A stretch of 64,000 nt of DNA from Phorcus lineatus (taxonomy: Eukaryota; Mollusca; Gastropoda; Trochida; Trochidae), in assembly GCA_921293015.1 (NCBI GenBank), contig OV121089.1:39790520-39854519 (forward strand), in the 5' to 3' direction. A program made the translations under genes and the position numbers. Below are positions 12,526-24,596 of the stretch, one piece after another (the first letter of the stretch is position 1; the number at the start of each line of letters is the position of its first letter). Below the pieces are notes generated by a model. That model was given only the letters and a program-made list of their open reading frames with translations, made no database searches and had not been told where the DNA came from.

Positions 12526-13204
12526 GCATTCAAAGGTGCCTCCTCTCTGAGTGATGCGAAGACCCACAATGCATTGTTGTTTTCATTGCACAACTGGTTA
12601 CACGACACCGCGCATTGACGTTTGCGCCAAAACAGAACCCAGTCTCCATGTGCGGTGGACCGTGACCTGCTAATGAGCGAGACGAGTTGTGTAACCCCCG
12701 CGTAGCAGTAATATAGTACAATCAGCTAAGAGTTTCATATCCCTGTATATAAGGTCCCAGGCCAAACTTAATCAATGGTGTCATTTGATCGCGAAGTATC
12801 GACTGTTACCAAAAAGACACATTTTAAAGCTCATTGGTTATTTTTACAGTGACAATATGAAGGTAGAACGTCACAATTGTGATCGAAAACCGGACAGTGG
12901 CGCGCGTCAAATAGTCAAACGTAATTTTGGAGAATTATCTAAAACAGCCAGGAGGGCAGTTATAGGAGTTGATAGCGTTTGTTAGGTTACATAACTAATG
13001 CCCATGTATATTTGACGTGATACCTACATATCAGTGCATTTATAAGGCTGTTTTTAGATTTTCATGGAAAACCAGTTTTTGTCATATAAATGTCTTTTGG
13101 ACATGAAAAGTTATGATGTTTTGATTTTATATCACCACATATGACATTTAGGTTCTTATCAAAGGTAAGTAATATTTTATGAAAATCACGTAGTGGCTCT
13201 TTAA

Positions 13205-15300
13205 CCCATAATGGTATGTTTGTTTTAAAACTGATTAAAAAACATTGTGTTTCAATTGGAAATATCATTTCCATTCTGGTGAGATCACTTCATTTCTTAA
13301 AATACGTGCCACTGCCCCTTCCCCAGATAACTAGAAAGAAAAGATTTGACAATAAAAACACCGAGAGGGAATTAAATAAAATAATAGCTGTTAAGCTGAA
13401 AGGACTCCAATATAAAAGATTAGTTTAAATGTCGTTCAACGAAACTGAAACCTCAAATAAACCTTTCAAAATTGAGTAATGTTATCTTGATACAAATGCT
13501 TATGTTTTAAAGTTGAAACAGATTAGTACAATTAGCATCCATAAAATTTACCTGACCTTTAGAATTTCAAAGTAAACATTAAACATTGAAAATTATCTTT
13601 AAACTTCTCAGTTAAGTAACAGCGTTAAAAATTTCAACTAATATTTCTGTTTCTGGTAATACAAGCCATCTCACACAAAGAAAAGCATAAGTGATGAGGA
13701 TTTTCACATTTGTCTAACTCATTGAAAATCTGCAAATAGGTCTCATGACTTTGCCAAGCTCTGTTGCATGCAATACACCTTGCCTTTCTTTTTCTGTATA
13801 CCGGTGTATGCTTTTAACCTGGCATATGGTACACAGAAAATAGGAATTTAAAAGGGGTTCCAAAATAAGTTGTCATGTTGAGGCATTTTGATAAAAATGT
13901 TAATTGCTAAATTTCTAAGGTATATTTCAAGACTACAAACATAAGATGAGTAAAATAATGCAGGAAAGCGATCTTGTCTTGTTAGCTGCTATTTCAAGTT
14001 TTTCTCTCTCTCATGTTTTGATTTTGTTAAAGGCTTTTTTCCAAAGGCTTAGGCCAAAGAACGGTGTTTGACCAATACATTGGTGCATTTATTTGGTATT
14101 TGATTGCTCTTTCCCTGAAGTATTGAAAGAGAAAAGATCTTCGTTTCAAAATTATTGTTTTCTTGTACATAGCAATTGTAAAGAAAAAAGAGCAAAAAAA
14201 GGTCCTCTTTATCAAATCATAATTGTCTAAAGTCTTGCTGTTTTGATTAATCAAATTAATTGATGGAATGCCTGAGGCTGACAAACCATGCTACCCTGCC
14301 CAATTATACACCTCAACAATGTCTATACCTCTCCATTGTAATTAGGTTTTCAGCACCTCTAAGGAAATTCATTTGAGACAATAACTAGTTTTAAATACAA
14401 ACATCATCAAGTACACCTGAAACCATTATTTAGTTAAATAAAAAATAAAAATAAATTGTAAACTTACTAAGATTGAAAATTCATTTTTTAATACCTTTAC
14501 TTTGAGCTATCTTTGGAACCACAAATTTTAAAAGAGTTCCAAAAGGTAATAACAACTTTTTTTCTTAAAGATTGGTAGACTAGATTTGTATAGTTCTTCA
14601 GTATTGAAATGTGTGGCTTAATTATTATTAAGGCTCTAAGGCTGAAGACTAACATTTCAAATACAAAGTGTTCCTGCATTGCTATTGCTGAATATATAAG
14701 GAGATAGTTAAGTTGAGCAATATCTACAGATTTTGCTGTTCTAAAGACATGAGTCGCATCCTGTTTGTTGCTTTCAGGGACCTGCAAAATGTATGTCAAG
14801 ACCTCCATCTCTCATAAAACCTTTAAAATGAATTAACAGCAATATCAACATGCTACTCAAACACAACCCCAACGGTCCACAAAATTTATTGCCTTTCACA
14901 AATGATGACTGTAAAAACATAAGTAACTTTTATTTTAACTGCACAACAAATTTGAAATTACGAAACAATATGAACTGCATAAAAAAGATGTAAAACATAT
15001 GGTTAGTAACTGGATGACATACTGTTTGAAAAATGTTGTAACAGATGTTTGAATATTCAGTACAGTACAAAACATGTTTTCATTTGACGAAGCGACAAGC
15101 TTGCGTGGGGCATCTGAAGATCGGTTGTTCAAATCATATATACGCACAAGTTCTATCAATATGCACATTTTTACATCATCTCTATGCAGGTGACATATAT
15201 ACAGAAGCAACAATATTTATTTAATTTTTGCAAAATTGTAATTAAGTTATATGTTTTTAATATTTGTTAAATTTTGTTAAATATGTAACATTAATGTAAT
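13205..15300. other. no gene seen
   Basis: AT-rich sequence. The longest frame (14497-14808, minus, 103 codons) has no recognisable domain, no splice context and a composition like its surroundings, so I treat it as chance. Confidence 0.35.
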
Positions 15301-15302
15301 TA

Positions 15303-16601
15303 CCGTATATGACCGGGTATAAGCCGAGAATTTGATACCAGAAATTGGGGGGTCAAAGAGGGGGGTCGGCCTATACCCTAAGACTATGTTTCAGACCAAA
15401 AATTCCTGAGGCCAGGTAAGTATCCAGCCCGGTTCATCAAGCCGAGCGAGTCCAGGGAGACAATGTTTACATCGAAGACAGTGCATAATCATCGATGTCA
15501 TTTAAATAATAAAAGTTTGAAATAAATATACCTTTGTCTTATTGTTGTTTTATAATGAATATATTGAGAAAAATACGAATGGAAAGTTAAAAAAGAAATA
15601 TATATAAATTATTTATGTACCGGTAATATTCAACACGCAACACGTGTTAGCTGGCAAATATGGATCGATAATTTGACCTGAATGCGAGTGACTAGTCTTT
15701 GTGACGTGGACCAATGAGAACTTGAATAGAAATCGGTGTTATATGAGATGGAACCTCGTGCAAAAGTTTACGATAAGTCAATTAAACAAAAAGAAAAGTA
15801 ATGTCTTAAATAAAGTTCGCATTGTTTCTGAGATGGCAAAGATCGCATTGTCATATATTTTAAGCTCTATGAATGAGTCAGTGAATTTCTAAATAGGCAA
15901 CTTAAAATAATGATGCTGTACAATCAAATGAGATTTACCGTAGGTATCGATAGACAATAAGCATTTAACGCATGATGGATGAACATGTTATTCAGGTTGT
16001 TAAGAGATCTGTTGGATGTTAATTAACTAGTAATGACATAATGTATTTGGTCAACATCTTAGCTTTGATGATCAATTAACAGCAATTAAAGCTGTAATTA
16101 ACGTTTCCTGTGCCCATGTACCGGTAATAGACGGCCCCATCTTGAATCGAAAGTAGCGTTAAAATGCACAATGTGTTTGACTTGCTGATTGGTCGAGTTT
16201 TCCAACTTCCCTTTTCTGTGCCAATTAAAAAGACTTTTAACAAATATCATGAGCGACACACAAAGACGCATGGAAGTTTGTCTAAAAAGTTCGTGTTAAT
16301 GGGAATGAAGTAAGATTTTATTAAAACAAACAACAGACACCGTAAGTCAATATTTTATTTTGTAGTAATAGTTTATTTTTGATAAATGCCTGAAAAAAAA
16401 AGAATGTTTCGATAAAGCCAGATCAAGTGTCAACGTACCGATGGTAACATCCACCTGCCATGGAACTTCAGCCAGTCAGCCGCGAAGTGTAGAAAACGGG
16501 GTCGGTTTATACATGAGATACCGGGATTTTACTGGGATTTGGGGGGTTGAGAAAGGGGGTCGGCTTATACGCGAGGGGGGCTTATACCCGGTCATATACG
16601 G
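15303..16601 (+). mobile_element. TA-flanked DNA element, copy 1 of a tail-to-tail pair
   Basis: Perfect TIRs CCGTATATGACCGGGTATAA (left from 15303, right complement ending 16601), with TA on both sides (15301-15302 and 16602-16603), fit a Tc1/mariner-type TA target duplication. Subterminal repeats of the form GGGGTCGGCYTATAC lie near both ends. The left subterminal block (ATACCAGAAATTGRGGGGTCAA, then TATGTTTNAGACC) recurs inverted at the right end of the neighbouring element. The interior is relatively rich in CpG, and no transposase frame is seen. Confidence 0.75.
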
Positions 16602-16603
16602 TA

Positions 16604-18250
16604 CTGTATATTACAGTGTATAAGTCGACACTGTGTATAAGTCGACCCCCTTTCTCAGGCCCTCAAATTGCTGTCAAAATCATATACCTTGTATATAAGT
16701 CGACCCCTTTAATAGCGCGTGTTGGAGGCAGGTCGACATGAAACATGCGGCACGTTGAGAGATCTAGTTACGGTAAGTTGATGTATCGGTAATTTTCAAA
16801 GTGAGATGTAATATGTCAGTGTTTTGTAATACAGTAAGCATTTCTTTAATAGGAGATTCATGTAAATTTATCATAATAAAAAATACATACGTGTGTGCTG
16901 GTGTTTGTTCTTTTTTTTTTTAAAGAATTTTATGTCATTTACTTCTCGGTACATGCGTGTGCCTGCTGGGGTTGCACCTAGAGTGCGTATTTGTGTAATT
17001 AGTAAATAACGCATCTATAATGAACTGTGGAACAAAAAATAATAACTACTGGGCCACACCATACGCAATAAACATTAAGTACGCATTTATATGCATATCG
17101 TGCGTAGCACTCGGTTTCTAACTCAATTTAAATGTTACGGTTTTCATAATGAAATTTGGAAATTCCCGTAACTATTTATAGCACAATTACCAAGAACTCA
17201 TACTCGTAAGTGACCTCAGACAAAAGGATAGATTTAATTGGTTAATTCAGAATGCCCGTATGTGATTTGAATGTAAGGATACATTTCATTGGATAATTCT
17301 GTCATAACCTCTCCCCCTGCTTTTCTCGGAAATTGATAGTCTGAGTCGAGAAATTCCGAGTATTTTACACGGTGTAAAACAAACCAAATGTCTTCATCAA
17401 ATTCAAAGAAAGCTAGAAGAGTAATTGAATTTTTCACGGGATGGAGGCAATATACGTCTTCTGATGAGGTAGGGGTACAAGATGAAATTCGTGCCGATAA
17501 CATTTCCGATGTGACTACACTTCAGTATAAGATGTGACAAATCGCGGGGTGTTATTTTCGCACTAACATAAAAAAAAGACTGATTCGCGGGGTTTAATTT
17601 TCGCGCATATCGACAAAGCGATTGGTGAGAAAAACTGCATGTACCATGCAGAAAAATTACAATGATACTAGTAGTAATTACCTATCGGTTCTCGTGTAAT
17701 TGTTACGTCCATGTTAAGTTTTGTTGACAGTCATTGACCCTTATATGACCGAATATACCATATATCGGCGAAATACAATGATTTTACAGTATGTCTTTTA
17801 TTTAATTCATTTTCATAACTAAAAGTTATGATAGAATTAATGTTAGATCAGGGAAATAAGTCTTAGCTAATGTTCAACTTCGACTGTAATTTTCATCGCC
17901 GAAAATAAAAAATTCAAAATGGCGTCGATCGATAAGATTATTTACAAACGGATCAATTTCAAATCGATCAAACTGGATTCCCAATCGTAGTAATTTATTT
18001 ATTTTAAGGAATTAAATATAATAAAAAAACAGTAAAATATGTAATATTTATAAAAGTAATTTTATTTCAATATTTTAACAATGAGTGGACATCGTGGCTT
18101 TCGGTTTGAATCTTGTCTGTTCGTCTCCTACCGGCAGATCGTCACTTGACCTCAGAATTTTTAGGTCTCAAACATAGACCTTGTATACCCCCCTCCTTGA
18201 CCCCTCAATTTCTGGTATAAAAAACTTGACTTATACACTGTAATATACGG
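16604..18250 (-). mobile_element. TA-flanked DNA element, copy 2, inverted relative to copy 1
   Basis: The left end CTGTATATTACAGTGTATAA and the right end (reverse complement CCGTATATTACAGTGTATAA) are TIRs with TA on each side (16602-16603 shared with copy 1; 18251-18252). Its left subterminal block (TATAAGTCGACCCCCTTTCTCA) matches the right end of copy 1 read backwards. Its right block matches the left end of copy 1. The two are therefore one family, placed tail to tail. The outermost bases differ between them (ATTACAGTG versus GACCGGG), so the TIR tips belong to different subfamilies. Confidence 0.75.
17388..17537 (+). CDS. short unrecognised frame inside the TA-flanked element (49 codons)
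   Basis: A 49-codon frame begins MSSSNSKKARRVIEFF and continues with an acidic stretch (SSDEVGVQDE). The basic-then-acidic make-up and CpG-containing codons look less random than nearby frames. It could be a remnant of the N-terminus of an element-encoded protein. I do not recognise the sequence, and it may be chance. Confidence 0.2.
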   Translation: MSSSNSKKARRVIEFFTGWRQYTSSDEVGVQDEIRADNISDVTTLQYKM

Positions 18251-18252
18251 TA

Positions 18253-19310
18253 TATGAAATAAATGTTAATTGTTATATGCTAATTATTCTTATCAGAAGA
18301 TAAATATCTATAATTTACTCATACATGAATGATACCTTTGTAATGATACCTTATTTATGCTGATAATTCATAATTTCAAGTTCCTGAGTTTAAATTCAGA
18401 ATTTATAGTTTTTTATATAAAGGTTCAGTGAGTCCAGGAAAACTTATTATTCTTCAGAGTTTTTAAATTCATGGGGTTTTATTTCAAATAGGTTTAGACT
18501 GAGAAATCATGTTCTTAAGAGTAATGAAATTGTAAAGCTCCTGTATACACCTTTATGAAAATATCTTCTGAAGCGTAAAAGTTTGTTTATTAAGGAGACA
18601 GGGAATAACATCAAATATCATGATTCATCATTTGTACCCTAAATATAAATCGCAGTATCCACAAGATATATATTTGTCCTGATAACATTGTCAAAAGAAA
18701 TCATAATTTACTTTTTCAGTCAAGATACAATTAAACATGATCGAAGCATTGATTTTTCATGTTTCTTTGCATGGTAATATCAACATTTGTCAACCTTTTC
18801 TTTTGTTGAGATAGTCATTATATCATTGTTTGCTGTTATGAAATGGTAATTAAAAACGATATTTGATTTCAATACTTGCGTCTACTGCAATAAGATACAT
18901 TTCAATCAAAACTTGTATCCTCTTTCAAATACATGCATTCCCATTTATACTGTTAGCATGTTTACAAAGTATTGGTCAATTATCCAATCAAAGCCTCTTA
19001 CAAAATATATTCAATATCCATGGAAATGTATCACAATGAAAAAAAGCAGTTATCTAGTTGTGAAAACTAGAATGATCATATTACCATTTACTCAATTTCT
19101 AGGTAATATAAGGAAATGCTAATCAAAGACATAATCAATAATTACATGTCTAATTGCAATCAAATGGCTCATTAAATCTAGCATATTGCACAATTTCATT
19201 TCCTGTGTGTGATTATCTGATGAAACATTTATAAATAGCATGAGAATGATAGGGATCCTTGTGAAAAAAAAGGAGAATTATTTTTAGAGTAATTCCTGAT
19301 TGATTCACTT
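18253..19310. other. no gene seen
   Basis: AT-rich sequence (the 69-codon plus-strand frame at 18913-19122 has no recognisable features). Confidence 0.35.
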
Positions 19311-19311
19311 C

Positions 19312-19545
19312 GCTTTACTGTTGAATCTTTAATAACACCACCTTGCTTTACTGTTGAATCTTTAATAACACCACTTTGCTTTACTGTTGAATCTTTAATA
19401 ACACCACTTTGCTTTACTGTTGAATCTTTAATAACACCACTTTGCTTTACTGTTGAATCTTTAATAACACCACTTTGCTTTACTGTTGAATCTTTAATAA
19501 CACCACTTTGCTTTACTGTTGAATCTATAATAACACCTATCTCTT
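19312..19545. repeat. 33-bp tandem array, 7 copies
   Basis: GCTTTACTGTTGAATC recurs at 19312, 19345, 19378, 19411, 19444, 19477 and 19510, exactly 33 bp apart, with almost no divergence. Because 33 is divisible by 3, the minus strand reads as an uninterrupted 11-residue repeat (STVKQSGVIKD) within a 144-codon frame (19229-19663). The flanking residues look non-coding, so I call this a minisatellite. Confidence 0.92.
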
Positions 19546-21190
19546 TAACAGGCTGATTCTTGAATATAATAGGAAGTAATTGACAATACAGGCATGTCCA
19601 ATTTTTTCCTAAGTGGAGGATCCAGGGGTTATAGATTGTAATAATATGTGACATGGTACACAAGTCACTAAAATATAGAAGGTAGGTGTCTTTGAAACCA
19701 ATTGCCTACATCCGGGTGAAGACAATTTTACCTCTGTGTCTAAAAACATTTCAATGGGTAAAGGATGAAAATGTCAATAAGAATTTTGATCTTGATTGAT
19801 TAGACAGTGTCTGGATTAGACAGTGTCCTCATTAAAGAGATATTGATCACATTAGTCAAATTGTTGACTCATCAGTGGCTGACTTGTTTCCCCTAGTTAT
19901 CTCCTCCACACTGTGAGATCAATCCCCCTCCTATTTCTCACCTGGGGGCGATGGCTTCTTGCTTAATGAGAAACTAAAGAGTGTCACCTGGGGAACAATT
20001 AAAGATGGGTTAGAAAGAAATCATTACTGGATAGTGGGGAGGCTACAGAAACTTGAGGGTCTCACAGGTGCTTATAATAAGTCTCAGATTTAAATTAAGT
20101 CCAGTTTGTGTTAATTACATGCATTACCCTAATCAAATGTATTTAAACAGACAACACTTGAAATTTCCTTTGGTACAGTGTTGAAGCAAAGGAAAGCTTG
20201 TTTCAACTGTTACTGCATCAAACTCCTTTACCACAAGTAACTGTCAATGTCAGCTTGATTAATTGATGAATTACCATTGTAAGTTATATTGATTGGTTGA
20301 AAATATAAGGCATTCAGTTTTAATTTTTAAAAGCGTACCCTTTTCTCTGTAACCAAATTGGTTGTAATCAACAGGTTAAAAGCCAACACAGAAAAGTCAC
20401 TGAGATGTCAGTCAATCATACTTTATATAAACTCTGTAAAACTTGTTAAACAGAAATCTATTGTTGATCATTGGTCGATTAGAGACATGCTTAACAACAG
20501 TGTAAGCATAAAGACTGAAACATCCCACACTTGGAATAAAGAAGTTGTAAATCCATAGAACTCCTTGACCATTTCTCTTCCCATCTTTTCTAAGGAAATG
20601 ATTGCAGAAGTTATATTCATAAAACTTTCCGAATAACTTCATGTAATTTGAAAAAGTTTTGACAGCATTATGGACATGTGAAGTAAGAATGGTTTACAGG
20701 ATTCACTGATTAGCATGGGATTTTTCTAATAAGTTTGCAGCAGTTCTTGTTTAGGTCATGGTGACATATCATGTTCTTGGGTCAATTCACAGTATTTATC
20801 AGTTCTCATTAGCTACAATTATCCTTCAAGCTTACAGAACAGGAAAGATATTCTACAAAGTAGCATCAGGGGATGAATTGGTGCTATATTTGTTCCCATT
20901 AGAATCCGAATGACTTCAGTTTTATCAGTTTGCGCTATTTGACACGAAAAAGACATTATCTTCCACTGAATGATACATATTCATTAATTCCATTTCAGAT
21001 TATCAATACTTTTAAATATGTTTTATACATTTTGTTCATAAGTAGAGGTAAAGAAGAAAATAAAGCAGCTGTGATAATTCTCCACCAAGTTACTTTATAC
21101 TTAGTCATTATATATATATACACAATGTGGCATTTCAAAATGAAAACAAAACTCATCATTTTCATAATAACTTGCAAAAACAAAGTATAT
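19546..21190. other. no gene seen
   Basis: Mostly AT-rich. A slightly GC-richer patch at 19890-20050 contains CACCTGGGG twice (about 19940 and 19987) but no open frame with splice sites. Confidence 0.35.
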
Positions 21191-21192
21191 TT

Positions 21193-22365
21193 TCTGTGAG
21201 ACAGTAGTTTTATGGAATATTGCTCAAAGAGTTGTCAATACTTGAATAACCTCTCCTCACCCTGACAAAATAAAGGTCATAGAGAAAATTAACAAATATG
21301 CATAAGACAGCACCATATTGTACAAAGAAACATCATTTTCAGTACCAATTTCTTTATCTAGAATTCACAGAATTTTAAGCACATGACGAAAAGTGATATT
21401 AATGAAATCGCTGCATAATTCAATATCTTAGTTGTTGAATTGGTGTTGAACCATTTCCAGTACCGACATTGAAGGAATCACAACTTGTAGTTTGCCACTG
21501 GTTATAGATCCGCTATTCAAACATTCTTGTACATGAAGGAAAATTGTGAAGATCATTTTCCCAAGATCTGCTCTTCATTCAACTTGCTGAAACATCAACT
21601 CCAGAAAGCAAGAAATGACGAGTTCAACAGAAGTACCAAGAGGCCTATCCAGACACACGCAGCAATGAAGAAATATGTAAACTCCCAAACTGCTCATTTG
21701 AAGCAAACTGAATGAGATGATTTCATTTGAACCTTTATCTGGTATAGAATTACATGAAGATATATGCAGACATGGAAGATAAAAAAATGATTTTCTGTCA
21801 GGAATTGTTTCACCATTTGAGTTGCTCCATTGTCAGTCACACGCATCTCAACCTATTTAACAAAACTTTTAATGTGAAGGTTTGATAAGTGTTGGACATT
21901 CATTTTGTCCCTGATAGGGACATAGTGTATCAGTTAATGAATTCTGCTTACAACCTGGCTAAGGCTTGCCTTAAAATTTTAGTTCAGTACCATTCCAAGT
22001 TCTAACAGACCTGTTACAATGCAAAACATGAGCATAATGACACAGCTGTTTTTTTCTCTGAAAATTAATTTGCTTTTCTTAAACTCAAGAGGTGTTTAAT
22101 CACGGTTTGAATAGAGACAGCTGATACTGTAATAAAGAACTATTATTCATGAAGTGATGTACTGAGGAAATGGTTTACTGCAATTTTTTACAGAACCACT
22201 ACTGTATGGAAAAAGTTGCTATGTTTTTTTATCTTAAAAAATAATGGCATTCTCACTGAACAACTTCTCTGAGACAGTAGCTTTATGGAATATTCCTCAA
22301 AGAGTTGTCAATACTCCAATCACCTCTCCCAACCCTGACAAAATTAAGCTCATAATGAGCCATAG
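21193..22365. repeat. pair of direct repeats of about 95 bp, 1.07 kb apart
   Basis: Segments 21193-21290 and 22267-22365 share GAGACAGTAG.TTTATGGAATATT and CTCAAAGAGTTGTCAATACT, with roughly 80% identity. The intervening kilobase shows no other matching. Either an old segmental duplication or two copies of one small repeat would explain this. Confidence 0.7.
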
Positions 22366-23185
22366 AACAATGGATCAACACCATAATTAGCTTTTCATTC
22401 TTTTTTTCAGTCACAACAGGACAAACAAATATTTGGACAAGTAATTTTCTTACCGCTGACTTTGATTTCATCAGGACTGTTTTCAATTTAGCATAGACAC
22501 CTCATACTTTGGCCGATTAGGCACCAGAAAGCATATATGCAACACACAAATTTGACACATACTTATTTAATTTTGATGAATTTACAATCATTCCATTCAT
22601 TTCCCTGTAACTGTGAAGAATATTTCTTCATAAATGTTAGTTTAGGCCTATCTGATGGAAAATATGAAATAAGGCTTTCCAGCTTCCTGGCTGAAAATTG
22701 ATGTGGGTGGTTATTTCTGCGATTCCATTTTTCGATTTACTTATTAAACTGACTGACAAAAAATCATATACAATAGAATATCCATCAAACACATTTCTAA
22801 AATTCATATATTATTTGTTCTCTCAGGGCAGAAATAGGTACAGAACTTTTCACTTTCAACAAGCACAATGCTTTCCATTCCACCGAGGTCTGCCTGATTT
22901 GACTGAGGGGCGTGGTTTGTTTCACAATCACACTCCACAGACAGACCAGAACCTTGAAATTGGCTTGGCAATACAATCATAAACTGAACAAATGTCAGAT
23001 CAGGTCTTTAGGGCCGTAAACTCTGTCTTCATTATAGACAAATAATACACACTCCAGCAACTTGTATGATGTTATTAGCGCTACTTACTGCTATCCTTTG
23101 GTAGACATAGAAGCGTCAGTTGTAGATGAGGTTGCGTTTGATATAATGGACCACTTTTAGACATCCTTTCAAGGATGAATATAAT
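22366..23185. other. no gene seen
   Basis: The plus-strand 94-codon frame at 22698-22982 shows no domain or splice context. Confidence 0.35.
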
Positions 23186-23187
23186 GT

Positions 23188-23335
23188 TCAATATGATGAC
23201 AAAGGTCCAATTATAATGTGGTATTTCAACAGGAGTTGCATCCTCAAAGAGAGAATATATGTTAAATATGATGGCAAAGGTCCACTTATAATGTGGTATT
23301 TCAACAGGAGTTGCATCCTCAAAGAGATGGCAGCA
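23188..23335. repeat. 75-bp tandem duplication
   Basis: AATATGATGRCAAAGGTCCAMTTATAATGTGG and the following GTATTTCAACAGGAGTTG block occur at 23190 and again at 23265. Two near-identical copies are present. Confidence 0.85.
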
Positions 23336-23339
23336 CAGT

Positions 23340-24590
23340 TTTTAGCAGGTTAAAAAATTCTGAACACGCATCTCAAATCCTTGAGGATGGTACAAGTGAC
23401 AGTGATATAAAGTGAAGGGCTTGTTTCTGATGGGTTTACCCGGTATAAGTGCTATTCTTCTCGTAAGAGTAACAAGGCCGGATGATACTTTGTAACAGTG
23501 GTTACCAAGCCAGCAGAATGACATTAACAACATAATGTTACCTTTTGACTGAACTTCTGGAAATCTCTGTATTGTAAAAAGCGTTAAAACGTGTTGGTAG
23601 TACTTGATTTAGGTGTAGAAACTTTTTAAAACATCTAATAGTTGACCAGACAGTAAGTACAATATATATGAATAGTGAACTAAAAAAGACATAATTTACC
23701 AATTTTTTATTTCTGTGCACTGCATACATTCTTAGATCATATATGTTGATGATTCTGCTTATGATCAAAGTGGCAAGGTTACCAAGTCAGTGGATGATAT
23801 TTCTTAACAGGTGTCTGCCTCTCAAGAGACAAGATAGGATATGCATAAGAAAATACCCCACAAGAATTGGAACATATATACCAAGGCCTATGGACGAGTC
23901 ATCATGTGGTATCTCTATTCATTGTACACCCTCATAAAGGTGATGAAACACTTGTTACCTTATCTAAAGATTACTGCCTATACATTTCCTCTCAACTCCA
24001 TGGGGAATATAAATCACTTCCACATCTGAACTTGTAATTCTGATTTTATATATACCACTGAAGCAATATATGTTCTTCAGCTTGAGAATCTTTGAATCAG
24101 GAAAGCCTGAGAGTATTTGAAAGCCTCATATCTTGCATCAACCTTAGTAATTTTACACTTAAAGGTAAGTTGTTATTTACAATGATGAAGGCAATCTCAT
24201 GGAAATACAATTTCTTTATTCTGGAGAGACAACATTTCCATATTCAAATACTGATGTTTTTACAAGCAAACACCCATCAAATAAATCATAAGTTCTCATT
24301 ATGGCAAATGTAAATTTTACCCTGTTTTGAATTGATTTCCTTAAGATAACAAGGATTACCAAATTGCTGAATGAGTTTTGATAATTCATTTTTCTTACAC
24401 CAAGTTATGGTTTTGGCACAAAATATTCCATTCCCAATCATTTGATGATGCCCATTAGAGCAAATAATACAACATCCAATTTAAAATGAATAGTTTATCA
24501 TCAAAGGACAATTTATCATTGTGTTATTTTTCCTAGGTCAATTGTTTTTTTAGCATCCCTACAAAGGCTCTGATAATTTCGTTTTCGGTT
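23340..24590. other. no gene seen
   Basis: Several short overlapping frames on both strands, none recognisable. There is no splice-flanked open region. Confidence 0.35.
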
Positions 24591-24596
24591 GATTGT

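Larger units (their letters stand above)
10905..12760. mobile_element. hAT-like non-autonomous DNA transposon with 30-bp TIRs
   Basis: The left TIR (10905-10934, starting CAGGGACCTTATATAC) and right TIR (12731-12760) are inverted copies matching at 29 of 30 positions. GCCAAAC directly flanks both sides (10898-10904 and 12761-12767): a 7-bp target-site duplication, or 8 bp with one mismatch. CAGGG-type ends with a 7-8-bp duplication fit the hAT superfamily. The 1.86-kb interior holds a 211-bp array and CpG-richer subterminal blocks (10960-11140, 12537-12710), but no transposase frame. It sits inside the TTAA-flanked element, so it inserted later. Confidence 0.75.
10861..13204. mobile_element. 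TTAA-flanked MITE-like element, split by a nested insertion
   Basis: The left end TTAAAGAGCCACT (10861-10873) has its exact reverse complement at 13192-13204. The inner sequence of the right end (reverse complement: ACGTGATTTTCAT) is also seen at 37772 beside TTAAAGAGACACT. Without the nested element at 10905-12760, this element is about 0.48 kb. TTAA at both ends suggests a piggyBac-type target preference (family knowledge), but no transposase is present. Confidence 0.6.

Noticed and set aside
19312-19545. CRISPR-like regular repeats
   Set aside because: The repeats are contiguous without unique spacers, and the sequence is eukaryotic.
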